This document shows positions 41,172-52,059 of a stretch of DNA of 64,000 nucleotides, in pieces. Position 1 is the first letter of the stretch. Each line of letters starts with the position of its first letter. This DNA comes from Diorhabda sublineata (taxonomy: Eukaryota > Arthropoda > Insecta > Coleoptera > Chrysomelidae): assembly GCF_026230105.1 (NCBI RefSeq), contig NC_079474.1:32750294-32814293 (forward strand), read 5' to 3'. The notes below the pieces were generated by a model. The model had not been told where the DNA came from. It saw only the letters and a list, made by a program, of their open reading frames with translations, and did not search any database. The position numbers were made by a program, and so were the translations under genes.

Positions 41172-42015
41172 TAATAGTCCAGTCATTTAAGGTACTTCAC
41201 CTAGGAATAAAGTTGTTTAAACTTGTTTTGCATATTTTTTGCAAATAACTCGTTTCCTATGGGTTTTACGCTATTTGTGTTTATTATCAATATTGTAGGT
41301 CATTGAATTCCCTACAAATTTTGCTTCAAAATTTTTTTCATACTGTGAATCGTTTCTGAGATAGAAGGCAGAGGGCGCGCGGTTAGAATAATGTTTAAAA
41401 TCAACTGGTAGTCCCGATCAAAATAATAATAATATGGATGAACTTGCAGCAGCATTTGAAGAAAAAAACTGTCCAGTTCAGCGGGATCACGACGAAGATG
41501 AAGAAAATTGAAATTAGAACTCATTGTCCTTGTAATTATTTTTTGTTTTTTTAATTTTAACAATCACAAATGTATCGAATTACATTTTATAATAAATATT
41601 AACATTTTTCTATCTTTCCTGTTTTTTTTTTATTTAAAAATAAGTATTATTTATAAATATATATAAGTAATTATTTTGATCGGGACTATATATTTCAAAC
41701 GGGATTCTAGCCCCGCGCGCTCAGTCCTTTATCTCAGAAACGATTCACCGTATGAAAAAATTTTTGTAGAGAATTCAATGACCAACAATATTGATAATAA
41801 ACACAAATAGCACAAAACCCATAGGAAACGAGTTATTTGCAAAAAATCGATTTTTTTGACTTTTGAGCCCTAATTTTTAAAGTTGCTCACATCGAATTAT
41901 ATGTAAATTTTGAGAGGAGTTTTAGGATGTCAAATGAACAAGTTTGAACGACTTTATAGCTGAGTATCTCGATTTTCCGAAATTCTTGCCTAAATCTACC
42001 TAAAATGACTGGACT
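41172..42015. mobile_element. Fold-back element with AGTCCAGTCATTT ends
   Basis: Left end tagtccagtcatttaaggta and right end (reverse complement) tagtccagtcattttaggta are inverted. Arms continue with shared blocks: 'gcaaataactcgtttcctat', 'tttatcagtgtttattatcaatatt'-type, 'cagaaacgattcacagtatg' and 'gtcccgatcaaaataat'. The loop (about 41430-41670) has no recognisable gene. Non-autonomous element between the two host genes. Confidence 0.85.
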
Positions 42016-42544
42016 AAAACAAAATAATAATAAGCTTCCATAATCCCATTTATGGAAACGTATTTGTACATAACTTAACCCGATCGTAAATTTCCAATTT
42101 AAATGGAATGCGAACCGCACTTATAGTAACAGATTATGTGAATATGTATGTTTCGTTTTATAACATCTTTCGGTTAAATATTACTCATCAATGTAAAATG
42201 AAAATATGTAGTTCATTTTATTGAAAACGATATCTACAATTAAGATTAGATGATCTGGAACAAGTGCAGTCTCTTGGCACAAATTTGGTAAATAAACGAT
42301 TATTTTTGATTAATTCGACTTCAAAAATAAACTAAACGGAACATTCGACCATATATTTAATACTTCGGTGCAGACATATTTACATACGTCATTTAGACTA
42401 TGCGCATGCTCTCAAATGGAGCATGCTCACAAGCGCAATTCTATACATTTTTTTTATTTACAATAATATAAAGTAATATATAATAACAAATAAAAAATTA
42501 CCCGTGCGTGATTTGACCAAAAAATGGTTATTATAATGGATATT

Positions 42545-42885
42545 AGCAACCGAGGTATGAAACTTTCCTACTACTTTTTCAACGTTTGCGCACAACGGAT
42601 CGAGTCTGAATAAGTGAGATAGAAGAACGCTGCTTCCGGGGATGAAGCTTCTACTACTTTCGGAACGCATGCGCACAACGGATCGAGTCTGAATAAGTGA
42701 GATAGAAGAACGCTGCTTCCGGGGATGAAGCTTCTACTACTTTCGCAACGTTTGCGCACAACGGATTGAGTCTGAATAAGTGAGATAGAAAAATGGTGCT
42801 TCCGAGGGATGAAGCCCCTCCCACTACAGTGTGCCTACTACCATCACAACGCTTGCGCACAACGGATTGAGTCTTAATAAGTTTC
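42545..42885. repeat. 83-bp tandem repeat, 4 copies
   Basis: Unit with gcgcacaacggatcgagtct, gaataagtgagatagaagaa and cgctgcttccggggatgaag. It recurs at 42587, 42671, 42754 and (with an extra 20 bp or so and a truncated end) 42855. Higher GC than its surroundings and rich in CpG. Open minus frames across it arise from the repeat. Confidence 0.9.
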
Positions 42886-43153
42886 TAACCTAAATTTTTG
42901 TCTTTTTTATAATGTTGTGGTTATGATGAGGGTTATTTATTTATTTATAAGTAATTTGACATGATTTCCTTTAGAACCACAATATCGTCCTCATTGATAA
43001 AACGAAATCCTCTACACAAGTTACAAATAAAGTCGATTTTCTCAAAATCGATAATTCTCAAAAAATACTGTCCGTAGTGACTCAAATTACCTACATCGTA
43101 GGTATGTAAACAATTCGCTTGAAACATTAACTTTAAATTAAAGTAATTTTCTG

Positions 43154-43441
43154 TTATCTACAGAAAGTGCGATTGCATCTCACTAAACCGAATACGATTC
43201 GTAAAATAGCGAAACTTGTAACTAGAACTGCACAAGAAATGTGACGATTCGGTGAAGCCCCGCCGCCGGCGTTGCAGTAATTATACTCGTCGCAACATGT
43301 TATACAGGAGTGAAGTTTAGTACGTTCACCAATTATTATACAACCAGGTTCGCAACTTTCGGTGCAGTTCCTTTGTAGTAACCAAAGTTTTGGTTCGCCC
43401 GTTATTTCGTCTGTACTTGTCGACATCGATATTCTACGGAC
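43154..43441 (-). CDS. Ly6/uPAR gene, last coding exon
   Basis: Encodes VRRISMSTSTDEITGEPKLW, then NCTESCEPGC and HSCITCCDEYNYCNAGGGAS, and the C-terminal hydrophobic tail up to the stop at 43154. The small residues at AGGGAS would be a reasonable GPI attachment point. Confidence 0.85.
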   Translation of the reverse strand, partial: VRRISMSTSTDEITGEPKLWLLQRNCTESCEPGCIIIGERTKLHSCITCCDEYNYCNAGGGASPNRHISCAVLVTSFAILRIVFGLVRCNRTFCR

Positions 43442-46400
43442 CTGTAACAAATAAACGATTTCCGTAATTTGTCGTCCTGGTGGAGTAAATTTTACTACAT
43501 AATATCTTTCAAGCATTTACTGGTGTTATCTAAAAAAGTTCCGCCATCAACCTGAAGATGTATACCCTAAATTATGTATATACGAGGTTTGTTTTCTCAA
43601 TCTACGATGAGAGATTTTATTACCAAAAGTAAATTCATTTCTGTACAAAATCACCTTGACTATTAAGGCATTTTTCATATTTGTACAACAAACTTTGTAA
43701 AACCCGCTTCATGAAATGTAACCTCCAATGATTGGAAGTGAGTTGTGACAGTTTCTTTGATCTCCACGATCTCCAGTCAGAAAATCACTCGACGATAGGC
43801 TCGGACTGTATAGGTGTTCGAAAATATCTCACTCAAATTGCTGTACAAGAGAACTGTGAAGACAGCTTTGTCGTAGATCAGAACAATTCCAGAAGTCAGC
43901 AAACCTCTTCATTTGCTTGGATTAGCTATTGGTAAAAGACGCAAGACAATAAGAAACTGCTTTAATTGTTGTTCCAAACTGCATAAACTTCACAAGTGTC
44001 AATAAACAACCTGTCACAATAGATTTCAAAACAAATTCTCCATCAGCATTGAAACGGTCATGAAACTCCACGGCTGGACCCATTCAGCGAACTTTTGTGG
44101 CTGTGAATCAACATCTATGGGATCCAGTGAGCACAAACTTTAATGTAGCGCAGCTGTTCAGTTAAAACTTGCATCAATAATTCACTTGTAGTAAGCCTTG
44201 GTCAACTCGCTGAACAATGTCGTCTGTAGAGACAGACTTACGTTCATAACCTCATTAATCATGTACATTAGTTCTTCCATCTTTAAATTTTCGACACGAA
44301 CAACACCATCATTCATGAAAGTATCTCGATAACTTAACTCATTCCTCGATTAATTTCCGCTGCACTGTTTCTGATTACAAGAAACGACTAACAGCTCGCA
44401 ATTCACACTTGGCCAAATAATCAATGGCGACAGCCATGTTAATGTGACTGCAATTCAACGGGAAATGACGTAGCGGAATCGCCAGTTAAAGGGAAGATGC
44501 GCAGTCGCCTGCTACGCACACCAATCACTTCCTGCATTCCTAGCAATTCAACTCTGCTATCGAAGGCTGAAAGAGAACAACCCTTGTAAATTAGACACTG
44601 TGTTAAATTGTGTACATCTAAATTCAAACGTGAAAGCATTCGGACCGGCCAAAAACTGTGATATTATCAAAAAGTTTATGAAATGAGGTTGAGGTTAGAG
44701 AGACATATCTGCGCGTTGGGTGCCAGTTTAAACTAAAGCGCAATTCAATATAGATTATTTTTCAGGTCTTATTAACGCGGTTTAAGCAAAATAAGTTGTA
44801 TTTAGCGAGATTCATAACTGTAGATGAAACCTGGATTCATCACCAAATTCCTGAATGAAAAAAGTAGAGACAGTGGGTTCCAAAAGGCGAACTTGCTCCG
44901 ACAATGTATCAGCCATTGCTTTTTCAACAGAACAACGCAGTTCGATGATTACTATAGTTAAAATTCACGATTTATCGATTATTTTTCGAATTGGTTCCCC
45001 ACTTATCGTTATCATCAGTTCAAAGTTTCACTTGCAGAGAGTTTTTTTATCAAACGACGAAATTATCGCAAACTTAAACGTTTATTCTGACTAGAAAGTC
45101 GGCAAACTATTTATTGAAGGCTTACAAAAGTTAGAGGTCGTTGAAAAAGAGTGTATAGGTTTGAAAATTAAAATGACTATAGCAAAAAATGTTATGATTC
45201 TTTGTTCGATCGGAAACTTTTCAGACAACCAATCCAAAATTTTTGACATTCACACGTAAAAAAATATGTAATTTCGAAACTATGAGAGATATGGAATTTC
45301 TTTTTGCGTCTTCCGATAGATTTTTCATTACTTTTGAATATCCCAATTTGATATTTGTTGGAATTATATAGGGTGCGATAAAAAAACAATAATATTGGTA
45401 CGCCGTAATCGATACGAAGGCTGCTAGTTACTTAAGTTTTGAGATATGGCAACACTGATATGAATATGTCAAATCTGATATCGCCATCATAAAGTTTGAT
45501 GATTTAATGGTAAACTAGATGACAAACGAGTGCTATTGAGTAGTTTACAGTTACTTGAAACATTCATCTTGGTCTAAGAATGGAATTGAATCGGTATTAT
45601 TTTCGAGGTATGATTTTCTATGATTTAAATAAATAACAGTATGCCGATCAACTTGCTTCGACTTTTGGTGATGAAGCATCGTGGTCGCAGAGGATGAATT
45701 TCATCAAGGTCGTCTAAAATCGGTTGTTATACTAGAAAACATCGATGCTGTGCGTAAACTGATCGTCATGTGACATACCGTGAGATTGAGGTATACTTAG
45801 GCATTAATTCCACTCGTATACATTCAATATTGCATGAACATTCGCGTTGCATACCGCATAATATGACAATCGCTCTAAAAAGCTTGTTTAGTGCAAATAC
45901 ATGTTGAAAAGATTCGATCCCGGTGCTTCAAAACACGTCAATAAGATCGGTATTTATATAAATGGACATCGTTCCATTAGACCAACGTAGAACGGTTAAT
46001 TCTGGATGGTACAGCAGCATTTGCTTGCCAGGAATGTTCGAAAGAAACAGGGGAACCAAACACAGAAGACGAATCATTCTCCGCCACGACAATGCGAGTT
46101 CTCTCACATCAGATCAAACAAAAACGTTATTGAACAGTCAAAACCACGAACTGATCATTATTATTTGGCACCAATGATTTCTCTTGGTTCACACAGATCA
46201 AAAATAAGTTTTTCTACACCAGAAGAAGCGTTAAAATCTCAAGGGTTTGGATGTAACTCAATCGGAATGGAAAAAATGCTTCGACGATTGGTTCAAAGGC
46301 ATGCAAAAGTGTATTGATCTTAATCTTAATTTTATTTGTCTATCTCAAAACTTAAGTAGCAGCCCTAACAAACAAACTGTTTGTTGCATCTAACCATGAG

Positions 46401-46631
46401 CTATGAGCAGTAAGACAAAAACATCGTAACATCAAACTTATTTTTTGAGTAGTTATACCTGACATTTTTTTTGTTCTCTGGTACATTTATGATGCAAATA
46501 AGAATTATTGTTTCCTTCAACATCTAAACATCTTTCTCCATCTAACATTGTATCGCATCTGTAACACCAGAGGTCGTGTTGTTTTTCTGTAGCTCCTTTA
46601 GTTCTGTGGTGCATCTCACTCACATTCTCGC
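43154..46631 (-). CDS. Ly6/uPAR-type three-finger protein, last two exons
   Basis: Exons 46459-46631 (acceptor tttttag|GC, donor CAG|gtataa) and 43154-43441 (acceptor ttacag|GTC, stop at 43154) join in phase 0. The protein has WCYRCDTMLDGERC, then HKCTREQKKCQ, NCTESCEPGC, and CITCCDEYNYCN: the CxxC start and CC...CN end of the Ly6/uPAR fold. A hydrophobic C-terminal segment (CAVLVTSFAILRIVFGL) suggests GPI anchoring, although a short polar tail follows it. Insect relatives act at the cell surface in septate junctions, sleep and channel regulation; which one this is cannot be told. At least one 5' exon with the signal peptide is missing and needs to supply one base of phase. It was not found up to 64000. 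Confidence 0.85.
43579..44640 (-). pseudogene. Decayed mariner in Ly6 intron (HTH_48 type)
   Basis: Minus strand: ATG at 44437 opens MAVAIDYLAKCELRAVSRFL; then traces of CRKFKDGRTNVHD, TDDIVQRVDQ, LVKFMQFGTT and, at the end, LLYKYEKCLNSQGDFVQK with stop near 43620. Terminal repeat tacgaggtttgttttctcaa at 43581. Numerous stops and shifts. Same lineage as the relic at 7291-7914, to judge from the similar N-terminus and EKCLN-x-x-GDxVxK end. Confidence 0.82.
44795..45230 (+). pseudogene. Second mariner relic in Ly6 intron
   Basis: Plus strand reads FITVDETWIHHQIPE (first catalytic Asp within VDETW), VPKGELAPTM, LFQQNNA (remnant of the second Asp block, QDNA changed to QNNA), and, after a deletion of the third Asp region, VFLSNDEIIANLNVYSD and GLQKLEVVEKECIGLK. 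It ends in ggaaacttttcagacaacc, the same terminal repeat type as at 24326. Opposite orientation to its neighbour at 43579-44640. Confidence 0.78.
45418..46365 (+). pseudogene. Third mariner relic in Ly6 intron, with both terminal repeats
   Basis: Ends aggctgctagttacttaagttttgagata and, inverted, gggctgctacttaagttttgagata. Plus-strand transposase traces start at ATG 45580 (MELNRYYFRGMIFYDLNK), then STFGDEASWS, FDPGASKHVN, VPLDQRRTVNSGWYSSICLP, IILRHDNAS (second Asp) and FSTPEEALKSQGF, ending with ...RLVQRHAKVY. About 0.95 kb compared with about 1.3 kb for full elements. Broken by many stops. Confidence 0.85.
46459..46631 (-). CDS. Ly6/uPAR gene, penultimate coding exon
   Basis: Encodes GENVSEMHHRTKGATEKQHD and then LWCYRCDTMLDGERCLDVEG through CTREQKKCQ. 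The first finger cysteines (CxxC) are here. The exon begins with two bases of a split codon, so it cannot be the first coding exon. Confidence 0.85.
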
Positions 46632-47450
46632 CTAAAAATAAATGAGAAGTCATTCAAACAATGACCAATGAGAAACAGGTTTTATAACTTTGAAAAATCT
46701 AGACCTCGTAACAAATTTGATAATTTCGTAAACGAAGCTCCTAATTAGTAGTATTTTGCGACAAAGGTAGTAGATTGAGCAGCAATCCAATCGTTTTTAT
46801 CATCTAATTAATTATATGAGTTATTAGTGATTATAGTGCAGTAGAATTCCACTCTTAGTCCAGTCGATGAAAACACTCGAAATCGCGAAAAAGTTAGCTG
46901 AGATTCTGCAAAGTAGTAATTGACGCCCCAAAACAGAAAATTGAAAAATTTATTCCGAGGGTTAATTGGTCTACGGTAAAATCTACCCTTACCTAATAAT
47001 GTTCTTTCTGTAGGAGAAGAAATGAAGGTTTAAGACATTACTTATACACATGGATTTAACGCGAATAATTCGTGAGTCTCAGAAATAAAAATGCGAATCA
47101 AATACATCATTTCTTATGCAGAATTTTCCACTCTTTGAATTGGCATAATAATTCAAAAAAAAACTACCTCTCAACTCAACTAAAAATTGATTTAAAAGTT
47201 TCAAGTGAGAGAAATGCTTTATTGTTAAGAAATAGATTACAATTTGTAGACAAAAAGCTTGTAAATAACTACAAAACAAAACACAAATAATTAAATAAGG
47301 GTGATTTTCAATCAAGATAGATTTTTTTTTCGTATTCAGGATAATCAAATTTCAATTTTCTTTGTCACAGTTTCAGGAAAAAACCTCTGCCGATACAATC
47401 AGTAGTATTATTGTTTGAAATTTTCAACAATTAGAAATTGTTTCAAGTTG
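46632..47450. other. Upstream of Ly6 exon, no gene seen
   Basis: AT-rich. An open frame at 47072-47290 and its minus-strand shadow have no known domain. Probably the Ly6 intron or 5' flank. Confidence 0.35.
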
Positions 47451-47467
47451 TTTCGCTGGGGACGCGA

Positions 47468-47860
47468 CGGCTATAATTATACCTTTGCATAAAGAAGGAG
47501 ATAAAAATAAAACATCGGATTATTGCCCAATTGCACACTTTCCCACGTTATCTAAGATTATAGAAAGATTAGTCGAAAAGAGTCTTTCATCATTTCTGTC
47601 TACTCCAGCTTAAACAACTATCATTCCACTGCAACAACTTTTTGTGATTTTCTAAGGCTTTTGATTGCGTAAATCATATTTTAATCAATAAATTGCAGTA
47701 CTACGGTTACAGGAGAACACCTCTCGCATGGTTAAGTCATACATTACCAACAGAAGTCAGATTGTAAGTGTTAATACAACAATGTCTTCTTACAAGCCAA
47801 TAGAATATAGAATGCCCCAAGGTTCAGTACTAGGCCCTATTTTTCTTCTGTTTCTGAAGA
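47468..47860 (+). pseudogene. Non-LTR retrotransposon RT, 5' half
   Basis: Plus-strand frames read AIIIPLHKEGDKNKTSDYCP, FPTLSKIIERLVEKSLSSFL, then KAFDCVNHILINKLQYYGY-type sequence (with a shift), SYITNRSQIVSVNTTMSSYK and PIEYRMPQGSVLGPIFLL. These are RT motifs up to the PQGSVLGP block of CR1/jockey-type LINEs. The catalytic YADD part is missing, and the sequence passes into the 44-bp array. Confidence 0.85.
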
Positions 47861-47911
47861 CATCGCCTATGTAGACATCAGTGGTAAACTATATCTCGTA
47901 CTTCATATCTA

Positions 47912-50170
47912 CCCTTCACACAGTTTATTATTCCCCAAAGAACTGAACTTATCCACCTGCTTAACAGTTTATTATGCCCCAAAGGACTGAACTTATCCAC
48001 CTCCTTAACAGTTTATTATGCCCCAAAGAACTGAACTTATCCACCTCCTTAACAGTTTATTATGCCCCAAAGAATTGAACTTATCCACCTCCTTAACAGT
48101 TTATTATGCCCCAAAGAAATGAACTTATCCACCACCTTAACAGTTTATTATGCCCCAAAGAACTGAACTTATCCACCTCCTTAACAGTTTATTATTCCCC
48201 AAAGAACTGAACTTATCCAAGTCCTTAACAGTTTATTATGCCCCAAAGAACTGAACTTATCCACCTCCTTAACAGTTTATTATTCCCCAAAGAACTGAAC
48301 TTATCCAAGTCCTTAACAGTTTATTATGCCCCAATGAACTGAACTTATCCAAGTCCTTAACAGTTTATTATTCCCCAAAGAACTGAACTTATCCACCTCC
48401 TTAACAGTTTATTATTCCCCAAAGAACTGAACTTATCCAAGTCCTTAACAGTTTATTATGCCCCAAAGAACTGAACTTATCCAAGTCCTTAACAGTTTAT
48501 TATGCCCCAAAGAACTGAACTTATCCACCACCTTAACAGTTTATTATGCCCCAAAGAACTGAACTTATCCAAGTCTTAACAGTTTATTATTCCCCAAAGA
48601 ACTGAACTTATCCACCTCCTTAACAGTTTATTATTCCCCAAAGAACTGAACTTATCCAAGTCCTTAACAGTTTATTATGCCCCAAAGAACTGAACTTATC
48701 CACCTCCTTAACAGTTTATTATTCCCCAAAGAACTGAACTTATCCAAGTCCTTAACAGTTTATTATGCCCCAATGAACTGAACTTATCCAAGTCCTTAAC
48801 AGTTTATTATTCCCCAAAGAACTGAACTTATCCACCTCCTTAACAGTTTATTATTCCCCAAAGAACTGAACTTATCCAAGTCCTTAACAGTTTATTATGC
48901 CCCAAAGAACTGAACTTATCCAAGTCCTTAACAGTTTATTATGCCCCAAAGAAATGAACTTATCCACCACCTTAACAGTTTATTATGCCCCAAAGAACTG
49001 AACTTATCCAAGTCCTTAACAGTTTATTATTCCCCAAAGAACTGAACTTATCCACCTCCTTAACAGTTTATTATTCCCCAAAGAACTGAACTTATCCAAG
49101 TCCTTAACAGTTTATTATGCCCCAAAGAACTGAACTTATCCAAGTCCTTAACAGTTTATTATGCCCCAAAGAACTGAACTTATCCAAGTCCTTAACAGTT
49201 TATTATGCCCCAAAGAACTGAACTTATCCAAGTCCTTAACAGTTTATTATTCCCCAAAGAACTGAACTTATCCACCTCCTTAACAGTTTATTATTCCCCA
49301 AAGAACTGAACTTATCCAAGTCCTTAACAGTTTATTATGCCCCAAAGAACTGAACTTATCCAAGTCCTTAACAGTTTATTATGCCCCAAGGAAATGAACT
49401 TATCCACCTCCTTAACAGTTTATTATTCCCCAAAGAACTGAACTTATCCAAGTCCTTAACAGTTTATTATTCCCCAAAGAACTGAACTTATCCACCTCCT
49501 TAACAGTTTATTATTCCCCAAAGAACTGAACTTATCCACCTCCTTAACAGTTTATTATGCCCCAAAGAACTGAACTTATCCAAGTCCTTAACAGTTTATT
49601 ATTCCCCAAAGAACTGAACTTATCCAAGTCCTTAACAGTTTATTATGCCCCAAAGGACTGAACTTATCCACCTCCTTAACAGTTTATTATGCCCCAAAGA
49701 ACTGAACTTATCCACCTCCTTAACAGTTTATTATGCCCCAAAGGACTGAACTTATCCACCACCTTAACAGTTTATTATGCCCCAAAGAACTGAACTTATC
49801 CACCTCCTTAACAGTTTATTATGCCCCAAAGAAATGAACTTATCCACCACCTTAACAGTTTATTATGCCCCAAAGAACTGAACTTATCCAAGTCCTTAAC
49901 AGTTTATTATGCCCCAAAGAACTGAACTTATCCACCTCCTTAACAGTTTATTATTCCCCAAAGAACTGAACTTATCCAAGTCCTTAACAGTTTATTATGC
50001 CCCAAAGAACTGAACTTATCCACCTCCTTAACAGTTTATTATTCCCCAAAGAACTGAACTTATCCAAGTCCTTAACAGTTTATTATTCCCCAAAGAACTG
50101 AACTTATCCAAGTCCTTAACAGTTTATTATGCCCCAAAGAACTGAACTTATCCAAGTCCTTAATAGTTTT
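47912..50170. repeat. 44-bp minisatellite, about 51 copies, inside an RT gene
   Basis: Unit ttaacagtttattatgcccc followed by aaagaactgaacttatccac and ctcc (44 bp). Variants: tatgcccc or tattcccc, cacctcc or caagtcc or caccacc, ggactga, gaaatga. One unit near 48565 has lost a base. The last unit passes without a break into RT sequence (aagtccttaatagttttttatgccc then ttattaagtctcatttc), so the unit arose from the RT coding strand itself. A rare variant (ccaatgaac) recurs 439 bp apart (48331 and 48770), which shows a 10-unit higher-order repeat. Confidence 0.95.
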
Positions 50171-50570
50171 TTATGCCCTTATTAAGTCTCATTTCCGATA
50201 TGCCCTTCCCTTCTGGGGAACGTGTGGTGCAACTCAATTTGAGGTAATCTTTAAACTACAAAAGAGAGCTGTTAGATATTTATTCCGACTAAACAGCAAG
50301 GCTCCCTTCCAGGATTATTTGAAAAGATAAAAATTCAGAATATTCCTTCCTTAATCATCTTTCAATCCGTTTGCCTAATTTGTAAGCACGCTTCTTCAGT
50401 TTCATTGCACGGCTAACCACGCGGAGCACGATCCTTACCTACCTAGTCCACATTTAGAATTAGTTGAAGGCTCAATATTTTACAATGCAAAAAAATGCAC
50501 AATCACTTGCGAATCGATATTATCTTTTCCCGCATTCCGCAATAATTTGAGGGCTTTTTAACTAATTTAA
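50171..50570 (+). pseudogene. Non-LTR retrotransposon RT, 3' part
   Basis: Reads LIKSHFRYALPFWGTCGATQ, FEVIFKLQKRAVRYLFRLNS and on to HPYLPSPHLELVEGS and LSFPAFRNNLRAF, then stop. This is the post-catalytic C-terminal region of a CR1/jockey-type RT (the 'S...Y....WG.......I..LQKRAVR' pattern), in the same orientation as 47468-47860. The two parts flank the 44-bp array. Confidence 0.82.
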
Positions 50571-50574
50571 CTTT

Positions 50575-52055
50575 AACTTTAATTAAAACAATTTAGTTTT
50601 TACAAACTTTTATCTACAAATTGTTACAATTTTTTGACTCTCTCTAAAATGATCCGGAGCGAAAGGTTTAAACTCGTGTCGACTCCATTTTGGAATTGCC
50701 CCCTTTAAAAATCAGATTGCCCCCCTGTGAGGCTTGGGTTCCACGTTGGGAAATACTGTTCTAGCCCATTTCTTCTATATTTATTATAAAAAGTCTGTTA
50801 TTTCGAAGTGTATTAGACTTTTTGCGAGGATATGTTTTATATGGAATTGATAATACAATAAACAACAGTATTAATTCCTTCTTAAAGCTCTAACTTTGAT
50901 TTCATATATTAGAAAAATAAAACTAATAGGAAATAATTACGAAAAATTTGATTTCCATAACGAAAACATTCACTAATATATATTTTTTGAAAAAAAAAGA
51001 ACTTGTTGAATACAATTCCGATATAGCGGCACGGCTGACGCGAAATCAATACTCGATGTAACCATGGCAACCGAAGGGAGGAATCCTTTCTCTCTCTCTT
51101 TCTCTCTGGGTTAACTTTGATGTCTGTAGAAAACCGAACGAAGATAAACATAGCAGATCGAGTATTATAGAAGGAGATGGAGGCAGTGATGAAAATAGAA
51201 AAATTAGTGTGTAATCAACAATAAAATTTCCCGATTCGTTCATCTGCCCCATCATTTCCGTTTGTCTTTCTAGTTTTCAATAGGATTGTGCGTTAATTCA
51301 ATATTCGTGGAATTAAGAATTAATAATGAGGTTATTTATTATTTATTATTCACGAATAATAAACAGCTGATTGAAGATAGAAATTATAAAAAGAAATGGA
51401 AAATGAAATAAATTATAGTTTAAACAAAAAACTAATAAACACGCTTTTAGCAATAATCGAGCAAAATCGAAAAAAGAATTCTTGGCATAAGAATCAAATT
51501 CCCAATGAGAAAATTAATGTCAATGTTATAAAAACTTTGATGGAGCTTTGTAATACCAATAGATTTGAGTCTGATGCCCAGTTCAGGACCTATAAGATGA
51601 TTGATAGTGTTTCTAGATGGGTCTCACATTAGAGCTGGCAAATTAATCAAATGAGGACAAAAATCTCAGAATGTGAGATAGTCATCTATAAACTTTTATT
51701 TTGACAACCAAAATCTCAAAACATCAAAACTTACCGTAAGAAAAACGCACATACGAAGGTCAAAAAATATTTTTTGAAATTTTTAAATTCCCTGCAACTT
51801 TTGCTTTAATTTTTTTACATATCTTGAACCATTTTCGAGCTAGAGAACAGAGCGCCACCAATGCTTAATTATTTGTAGATTTATTCGAATTCAATTGGGG
51901 TGGTACTGATTAAAAACACGATGAATAAAGTTTATAAATTATTAATACAGACATAATTGCAAAAATTTGCCTTTTCTATTAATTATGAAATTATAAATCA
52001 TTATTTTTCCCAATAATTAAGAATCTATTTATAATTACACCCACTCGTGTGGTTT
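50575..52055. other. No confident gene; one 78-codon open frame
   Basis: Contains a CT-rich patch near 51088 and an open frame at 51396-51632 (MENEINYSLNKKLINTLLAI and onward, with INVNVIKTLMELCNT). It is unrelated to any family I recognise. Its codon use is not that of the local repeats, but there is no further support. Confidence 0.35.
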
Positions 52056-52059
52056 ACAT

